This document shows positions 57,601 to 64,000 of a stretch of 64,000 bases of DNA, piece after piece (the stretch's first letter is position 1; the number at the start of each line of letters is the position of its first letter). The stretch spans positions 3,968,001-4,032,000 of the forward strand of contig JAHEWK010000001.1 in the NCBI GenBank assembly GCA_020740775.1, written 5' to 3'. The notes under the pieces were generated by a model. That model was given only the letters and a program-made list of their open reading frames with translations. It did not search any database and was not told where the DNA came from. This DNA is from Ilyonectria destructans (taxonomy: Eukaryota; Ascomycota; Sordariomycetes; Hypocreales; Nectriaceae). Both the position numbers and the translations under genes were made by a program.

Positions 57601-58956
57601 TCCCAGGTGGGCAGCCTGGAGGAGGAGCTTCATTTGTTCCGGGAGAAGACCGACACCCTCCAGGCCAAGTTGACTGGACTGACGAGCCAGTATGAACTTC
57701 GAGACGAGAGAACGAAGGATCTGACACATCGACTGTACTCTCATAACGATCGCATGTGCCGTCTTCTGGAGCGGGTCGGATTCGCTGTCTCTCGAAATGA
57801 CGGGGAGATGGCAATCAACAAGATTCCACGTGCTGAAAGATCGATTGTGAACCTGAACGACTCATCCGACCCTGCAGCATCCATTCGTCGATCTGGAACA
57901 TTGAGTCGTGTCCTGGGTGATAGCCCAGATCTGGAGCTTTTGTACTGGTTGAACAATTCTGATATGAAGGTTGAAGCTGAGAAGTATGAGACCTACATGA
58001 ACACGCTCGGCAACTTCGATATAGATCTATTTTCCGATACCATCTACCGCAGAATCAAGGAAGTGGAGCACATGGCTCGAAAATGGCAACGAGAAAGCCG
58101 TGCCTACAGGGACAAGACACACGTCTTGCAGAAGGACTCACACGAGAAGATTGCATTCAAGCACTTTAAGGAAGGCGACTTGGCGCTCTTTTTGCCTACT
58201 CGTAACCAGCAGGCCGGGGCCTGGGCAGCCTTCAATGTTGGGTTCCCACATTACTTCCTCCGTGAGCAGGACGCTCATCGCTTGCGTCATCGAGAATGGC
58301 TCGTCGCACGAATCTCTCGCATCCAGGAACGCGTTGTCGATCTCTCAAAGAGCCTCCAACCGAGCAACGAGACGGACTCGATGAATGACGAGGAAAATGA
58401 CAATCCGTTCCAGCTTTCTGACGGGCTTCGATGGTATCTTATCGATGCCTTTGAGGATAAACCAGGTGCTCCTTCAACACCTGGAATGGGCAAATCGACT
58501 GTAGCGGCTAACACCGTCGAAGCAACCGCAAACATACATACCCATACGGCCATTGGGAAGGGAAAGAATAGGGATAGCGTCGCCAGCATCGAAGGAATTA
58601 ACAAGACTCTTTCGAAGAGTCTAGAGAGTCGGCGTAGTAGCTCTGGCTCCAAGAAGGCGTCTCTTCCATTCCAACTTGGCGGCGGGACAGCGCTGTTAAA
58701 GAACAGCGCTTTGGCGAGCGAAACGAACTCATTACGGGCCGTTCCGACAGACACTCCAGCAGGCACGAGCCCCACGCAAGCAGGTCTCGCAACATCCAAT
58801 GGCGTGACTCCAAAGGCGCAAGCGGATGGACAAGATAGACCGAAGCCCGCGCAGCCAGAAGGCCTCGGCAAATCACCGCCAGGCGAGACATCGACGAAGA
58901 GCGGCAGTGCGAATCTGGACGAGGTACGAAGAGTCGACTCCCTACTTGGACCCTAG
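54664..58956 (+). CDS. ATG11: Autophagy-related scaffold protein Atg11
   Basis: Atg11 is the scaffold of selective autophagy; it binds cargo receptors and recruits the Atg1 kinase and Atg9 vesicles. Exons 54664-54731, 54784-54895 and 54943-58956 give 1397 residues. The two small first exons are required: they encode a ubiquitin-like N-terminus (MATQVLIAHTGQRLEVDTAQ and, after splicing, HIVALTPQGRSVKFASLHAE), which joins to KEIFVYDIRISQPASS. Using the ATG at 54898 would drop these. The middle is very long coiled coil (about 560-1010). The C-terminal Atg11/FIP200 'claw' lies at about 1115-1245 (FKEGDLALFLPTRNQQAGAW, HYFLREQDAHRL and EWLVARISRIQERVVD). A Ser/Pro-rich tail ends the protein. Length matches filamentous fungal Atg11. 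Confidence 0.95.
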
Positions 58957-59954
58957 GTCGCTGATCGGCCCTTGGCAGCCTCGGACACTTGTACAACGGG
59001 AAGACTCGGCGCAGAGCGAGTCGAAGAAGTCAGTTGTGTGGGACTCGTTGTGGAGCGTCGACTACAATTACGAGGGCGGCGTGAGGAAGTAGCTGGAATA
59101 GAAGACTGGCGATTTGGCGTGTTATCCACTGGACTGGGATGGGAGATGGGGAGCTCTTGAGTATGTTTTCCCCGTGTTTTTGCGTGTTGTGTTACTGGCA
59201 GCACTTCACCACGGGCGGCGTTGGATTTTTCTACACCAAGATGCATATGAAAGCGATGCTTCTGATTCACTATGTATACACATCAGCTGACATAGAGGCG
59301 ATGGTGGTTGATTGGAGAATAGGCGCCTACGTGAAGGGCCGTAGACTGTACAAAATGGTAGATATCAATTTCGGTTCGATAAGCACGTATCCCCCCTGTG
59401 TGTGTCAAAGATGCTCCCATTATGTTTTGCCGGCTTATCATTGGTATCATCATGATCATCGGATTGAACTTACATGGCAAGCCAGTAGTTAACGGATACA
59501 GCAACTAGACTCCCACCACACATAAGACAAGATCCGCAATTACCAACGGCAGCTTACAGACTGTCGAGCACTGACTTCCAGCACACTCCAGCACCTGCTC
59601 CAGCGCATTCAATATTTAGGCATGAACTTCTAGCGTGTTTATTATCGAATTTACTTGGCATTAAATATACAATACCAAAGGGAGGACGGCTCAGCTACTG
59701 GAGACAAGTTGGTGCTACACTAGCAATATCTACTGCTTTCAGGGGCTTATATATGCTGGCTGACGTCAGCTGCCTCCTTGCATTCGAGCGGGAGCCATGA
59801 CGTTTTGGCTCGGCTGGATTAGCGACGCCGCCTCACAGGCGCACCTCATTCACAACAACCCTCGCGGCCGCAGGAGCGCGGCCGGTGAAGCGTCGTTCCA
59901 CCACCATTCATTTACAGTGCGGCAGAGTCAGCCATGTAGTACGTCGCTACTCAG
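58957..59954. other. Gene-free stretch between ATG11 and the F-box-like gene
   Basis: About 1 kb, AT-richer near 59450-59760. No supportable gene, tRNA or repeat. Confidence 0.55.
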
Positions 59955-60959
59955 ATGACTCTCCGACCGGTACAACCAGACGCGACGGCGAGCCGCCGCG
60001 CCTTGCCCCCAGAGCTGCTTTATCATATCATCGAAGGCGTCCTTCCCTCGGATCCCGAAATACTGCTCCCGTCGTCACACGCCTCGACCAAGACGTTGCT
60101 CGCGTTGACTCGAGTGAGCCGGGATACGTACAGACTAGCTACGAAGCTGCTGCGACAGAGATGCATCTTCATCGATTCCGAGCAGCGCCTTGCCAACATC
60201 CTCCTCTGCATCCCGCGATTTGTACCGAACCTACCGACGACGTTTTCCCTCCGAAATATCACATCGTTATACCTAGAACCATTTCGAGAAACGCTCGATG
60301 ACAAGCTCACGGCGAGCTGGGTGCGGGATCTATTCTTCGAGGTCTCGGAGTCGCTGCGGAAGCTGGTGGTGCTGATGCCATTCAATAGCCTGGACATATT
60401 CAATGACCGTCACGGAATCAGAAAGATGCTGCGCGACGGGTTTGAGAGTCTACACAAGCTGGAGGAGTTTGTCTCCATCGGAGACTACCCGACATTGAGT
60501 CTCCCGGATGGCCCAACAGATATATGGCGGCTGTTCCATGATCTCAAGCGGCTGACACTCTTTGGGGTGCCGCTGAGCAATCACTGGCTGTGGTGGAACA
60601 TTGCCACGCTCTCGAAGCTGGAGCATGTTATCCTAGCGAGATCGCAGAGGAGTCTTGGGATCAACATCAAGGATGAATACTTCCACAAACTGCCGCAGGG
60701 AGATGCCAGGCTGGACCGGGATATCAAAATCGTGCTAATGGACGATTCAGGGCTGTGGCCAAACGTCACGACGACTCGGTGGAAAGAAATTGACCCCAAC
60801 GGGAGAATGACGGTCGAGTTACATGGCATACCTGATGTCGCAAAGTACGGGGCGCCGCAGCTGTCGGATAAGCTGGCGGCGGCATATGTGAAAGACAGGG
60901 TGATCAATGGGCGTCTATGGGATGGAAAGGCGGATGTTGTCCTTGAAGAGATTGACTAA
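59955..60959 (+). CDS. F-box-like domain protein
   Basis: An intronless 334-residue protein starting MTLRPVQPDATASRRALPPE. The N-terminal LPPELLYHIIEGVLPSDPEI with later LALTRVSRDTYRLATKLL is a degenerate F-box, the motif that binds Skp1 in SCF ubiquitin ligases. The remainder has hydrophobic, leucine-rich stretches (RKLVVLMPFNSLDIF, LKRLTLFGVPLSNHWLWWNI) in the style of fungal F-box proteins with irregular LRR-like parts. No WD40 or kelch repeats are visible. Filamentous ascomycetes have large, fast-evolving F-box families, so no substrate can be predicted. The gene reads cleanly as a single exon. Confidence 0.8.
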   Translation: MTLRPVQPDATASRRALPPELLYHIIEGVLPSDPEILLPSSHASTKTLLALTRVSRDTYRLATKLLRQRCIFIDSEQRLANILLCIPRFVPNLPTTFSLRNITSLYLEPFRETLDDKLTASWVRDLFFEVSESLRKLVVLMPFNSLDIFNDRHGIRKMLRDGFESLHKLEEFVSIGDYPTLSLPDGPTDIWRLFHDLKRLTLFGVPLSNHWLWWNIATLSKLEHVILARSQRSLGINIKDEYFHKLPQGDARLDRDIKIVLMDDSGLWPNVTTTRWKEIDPNGRMTVELHGIPDVAKYGAPQLSDKLAAAYVKDRVINGRLWDGKADVVLEEID

Positions 60960-62362
60960 ATAATTACCACAGTAGAGTACATACTAGACCAGAGCAGGAT
61001 GGCCTCGGTGCAGGTATTGCTAGATGACCGGGACTGACGGGGAGAAGAATATCCGTCAGAACGACATGAACGACATACAAGGAAATATTCCTTCAATCAG
61101 AGATGCCCATATGACCACGTCAAGTGAATGGGGTACTACTTAATAGTCAGTGTGGTTGTTGGCGATTCCAGGCAACAGATTACAGAGCACCAATTCGGCA
61201 AGGCGGCCCTTTCAAGACCAATTACAAATAATTGCAAGACCAACACCGGCTGAGTGAGCCGAGTGAGAAGAAAAGTCAGTACTAATAAGTTACTTGCTAC
61301 GTAACTTAGTAGGCTTCCGGCCTCGGGTCAGCACATGCACCCCTCATCCGTTCCCCCACGTTTAACTGCGAACATGGGTTGCTTCGCGCGTGGCAGCGCA
61401 CTGCACATAGTTAACCAGTAACCATCCAGCCCGTACGGAGGGATGATCCACCGAACTTTCGGAAACGTCGGGAATGTGTCGGGGGAGGCTGTACATAAGT
61501 CAAGTTACTTGGCCTGTACATGCTTATGTAGGTAGGTACTGGTCTGCAGATAGCGTGTAGATTAGCCATGTAGGGAGTAGTTAACTTGCTGAGTACGTGA
61601 AGACACCCGATGTTCGAGGATCGGCAACGGGCCCGTTAAACCACCCGAGAGCGAGAGCGTAGGTTGGTATTCCGCGGGGTCTAGCCTCCGTCGCAGCAGA
61701 CCCGACAACAGCTGTTGCGCTGAAGCTCAGGCCAACCGGGGCAATTCTTTAGCACACCATGCGCTAAAAACTCCAGAGGGACCTGCCTGAATGGGCCGAC
61801 TGGCCCCCCCAAGGGCGCCCGAATGCAAAGGGACCAGCCACAGAACCCCACTAAAAACTACTAAAAATCTCCAGTCCTCCGGTCCGCTTTTTCCAGAAGC
61901 CCGCCATCGGGCCAACTAATTACAGGCTCTACAGCGGGTATTCGCTCATCGTCTTTCGAAACTCGGGCCCCCCATCCCCATTCTCTTCCCCATTCTTCAT
62001 CCCCCCCCGTTGACTCCCCCCCCAGTCGGCCTGTTCCCCGGGGCTCCTTTAGTGACTTAACTCCTGCCTGCCCTGTACTATTCCCTCGCATGCTGTTGCT
62101 CTGCTCCTTCTCTTCTCCCGTCTGTCATGTCGTCGACGCCGTCGCCCGAGTCGCCTGCAGTTCCCAGCTAACACACCCAAGTCGACATTCCCAAGTCGAC
62201 AACGGCCGCGACAACTACCACAACCACCACAACCCAACCCAAGACATGCCCGCGCGCCGCAGCCCTGTCGTACCCGTCCCCGTTTGACCTGTCAGACTCC
62301 AACTCGCTGCCTCTCCGAATCCCGACTCTTCCGAGCCACCGGTTCGACCCTGCTGTTCGACC
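60960..62362. other. Gene-free stretch upstream of the ubiquitin protease gene
   Basis: About 1.4 kb with no supportable gene; includes the promoter of the plus-strand protease gene and a short C-rich run near 61800-62000. Confidence 0.5.
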
Positions 62363-64000
62363 ATGCCCGACAAGTCGGCCACCGTCGTGTCGTACGCCGC
62401 CGGTGCATCGCTTGCTGCCGCTGCCCTCATCTACGTCTTTGCTCCAAACTTTTCCATCGATCACGACGCCGCTAGCTCCCGCAAGAAGTCCATTGTCGGC
62501 CTGCGCAACCAGGCCAATGACTGCTTCATCAACTCGGTCCTCCAGGCCCTCGCCGGCCTCGGAGAGCTGCGCGTCTACCTGATCCGCGAGACGCACCGCC
62601 GCCGCATCGAAGACCCCGCCGTCTACGCCAGTCTTGTTCAACCCGAGGGCAAGCAGGTGGCCCAGTGGAAGCTGCAGGGCCTGCAGGAAGGCCTGGTGAC
62701 ACAGGGCTTGAAGGAGATGCTCGATGCGCTTAACGAGCGCCCCATCTACAAGAAGGCTATTTCACCCTTTCAGTTTGTCAAGGTCCTCGAGGTTGCCTTT
62801 AAGCAGCGCATCAGCCGCCAGCAACAGGATGCGCAAGAGTTCTTGCAAATCGTTGCTGAGCGCCTCAAAGACGAGTACCATGCTGGCCAGAGAGCCCGCC
62901 TCCATGCGCGGAGACGCGGCCTAACGGAAAGCTCGGAGAACCTTGTTAAGGCCGCCGATGAACATATCAACGGCAACGGCTCTGCTTCTGAGACCACATC
63001 CGATCAAGAGGCCGAAGACGGCACCGATATCTCGGCCATTGAGCCATCCACGGACACCAAGATCCCTCAGATCCAATCAAATGGCGGCCTTGGCCCATTG
63101 CCTCTTGAGCTTGAGGAAGGCTTCCCTATGGAAGGCAAATACGAATCACATCTAGAATGCCAAACCTGCCGATACAAGACAAAACCGAGAGAGGAGACCT
63201 TTTGTACCATCACACTGGCCGTCCCTCAGGTCTCGTCCACTACGCTCAATGCCTGCTTTGATGGAATCTTTAAGACTGAATACATTGACGACTTCAAGTG
63301 TGAAATGTGCCGGCTTCTACAAACAAAGGCCAACCTGGAACACGACCTGGCCAAGTCGACTTCAGAGACCTTCAAGGCGCAGGCGCAAGAAAGTCTGCAG
63401 AAGCTCCAGTTCGCCATCGACACAGACCCCGAACACCCTCCCGAGGACGTGGATCTGGGAGACATGCGCTATGCGCCCAAGAGGAAAATTGCAAAGACAA
63501 CCCGGATGTCCATCTTCCCAAAGATCTTGGCCATTCATCTCTCGCGATCCATTTACGACGCAGGACAAATGACACAGAAGAACTCGGCCAAGGTTGCCTT
63601 CCCTGAAACGCTGCCGCTTGGTGGCTTGATGGACCAGAAGAAGTACAAGCTCCTAGGAACAGTCACGCACCGCGGTGGACACAATAGCGGCCACTACGAG
63701 GCCTTCAGGCGACAGAACCTCGCTGCTCCATTCTCCAATCCAAACACGTTCCATCCCTCCGAAGTTTACAGCAAGACACCCACTCCTATATCCACCCCTG
63801 AGATCTCTGCCCGCGTCATCGACAGTCCAGCGATATCAACCCCCGATCTCTTGTCCGCATCCTCAGGGAACAACTCGTCGACTCCGTCGCTGGACTCGTT
63901 GCCAGTGCCACCTAGGAGCGTGCCCTCGGATAGAAATAGGTCCTCGAGTCTGTCAACTTCCAAGGAAAAAGACGGCGAAACCAGCAGTCTCCGCTCGGTT
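62363..64000 (+). CDS. Ubiquitin-specific protease, Ubp16-like, membrane-anchored (3' end cut by window)
   Basis: A deubiquitinating cysteine protease of the USP family. The open frame runs from MPDKSATVVSYAAGASLAAA to the window end (546 codons, continuing). An N-terminal hydrophobic helix (VSYAAGASLAAAALIYVFAP) precedes the catalytic domain, as in yeast Ubp16, which is anchored to the mitochondrial outer membrane; location here is inferred. The Cys box is GLRNQANDCFINSVLQALAG, with the catalytic Cys near residue 57. QQDAQEF lies near 155-160, two CxxC pairs (LECQTCRYK and CEMCRL) form the zinc knuckle, and the His box GGHNSGHYEAFRR lies near 440. The tail after this is Ser/Thr-rich and low complexity. 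No intron is seen in the part present. Confidence 0.9.
   Translation, partial: MPDKSATVVSYAAGASLAAAALIYVFAPNFSIDHDAASSRKKSIVGLRNQANDCFINSVLQALAGLGELRVYLIRETHRRRIEDPAVYASLVQPEGKQVAQWKLQGLQEGLVTQGLKEMLDALNERPIYKKAISPFQFVKVLEVAFKQRISRQQQDAQEFLQIVAERLKDEYHAGQRARLHARRRGLTESSENLVKAADEHINGNGSASETTSDQEAEDGTDISAIEPSTDTKIPQIQSNGGLGPLPLELEEGFPMEGKYESHLECQTCRYKTKPREETFCTITLAVPQVSSTTLNACFDGIFKTEYIDDFKCEMCRLLQTKANLEHDLAKSTSETFKAQAQESLQKLQFAIDTDPEHPPEDVDLGDMRYAPKRKIAKTTRMSIFPKILAIHLSRSIYDAGQMTQKNSAKVAFPETLPLGGLMDQKKYKLLGTVTHRGGHNSGHYEAFRRQNLAAPFSNPNTFHPSEVYSKTPTPISTPEISARVIDSPAISTPDLLSASSGNNSSTPSLDSLPVPPRSVPSDRNRSSSLSTSKEKDGETSSLRSV

Noticed and set aside
1..64000. A biosynthetic, defence or mobile gene cluster
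   Set aside because: The recognisable genes are mostly scattered housekeeping functions with independent promoters; the oxidoreductases are not adjacent to any synthase, transporter or regulator.

Overview
The window is nuclear DNA of a filamentous ascomycete, most likely a Sordariomycete. Genes carry short spliceosomal introns (about 48-90 nt) with GTRNGT donors and CTAAC/CTGAC branch sites, coding DNA is GC-rich, and the gene set includes ascomycete versions of Pta1, Dep1, Nop12, Coa3, Nuo17.8, Atg11, CENP-H and Nhp6. I could not resolve the genus. I reconstructed 21 complete gene models and two partial ones at the window edges. Except for the SET gene, every multi-exon model that is complete in the window keeps frame across its exons.

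Layout. 1-3.2 kb: start of an unknown gene running off the left edge, then a She3-type coiled-coil protein. 5.2-13.8 kb: a dense housekeeping block with PTA1 (mRNA 3' end processing), COA3 (cytochrome oxidase assembly), DEP1 (Rpd3L histone deacetylase subunit) and NOP12 (pre-rRNA processing); PTA1/COA3 and DEP1/NOP12 are divergent pairs. 14.5-24.4 kb: alpha-tubulin, a single-pass membrane protein, ribosomal protein uS19, a SET-domain gene with a disrupted frame, and a complex I accessory subunit. 25.5-31.8 kb: an SDR oxidoreductase, a small Cys-rich protein, and a convergent Nudix/cupin pair. 35.4-45.7 kb: a second membrane protein with a Cys-rich ectodomain, a Gfo/Idh/MocA oxidoreductase, oligoribonuclease, phosphoglucomutase and a nine-exon protein of unknown function. 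48.1-48.7 kb: HMG-box protein Nhp6. 53.4-59 kb: the divergent CENP-H / ATG11 pair. 60-64 kb: an F-box-like protein and the N-terminal two thirds or so of a membrane-anchored ubiquitin protease of the Ubp16 type.

The genes are independent eukaryotic transcription units and I see no biosynthetic cluster. They cover chromatin and transcription (Dep1, Nhp6, SET), RNA metabolism (Pta1, Nop12, Rex2, uS19), mitochondria (Coa3, Nuo17.8, possibly the Ubp16-like protease), cytoskeleton, kinetochore and autophagy (tubulin, CENP-H, Atg11), and carbon metabolism (phosphoglucomutase and three oxidoreductase or cupin enzymes).

The intergenic regions are long in places (4.7 kb before NHP6, 3.7 kb between the cupin and membrane protein genes, 2.5 kb after the nine-exon gene). 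They hold simple repeats, one AT-rich block that looks like a RIP-degraded repeat relic, and one retrotransposon-like primer-binding-site match. I found no tRNA, rRNA, CRISPR or intact transposon. I see no convincing novel multi-gene system; the best leads are the frame-disrupted SET gene, the unknown nine-exon protein, the two sensor-like membrane proteins and the repeat relics.
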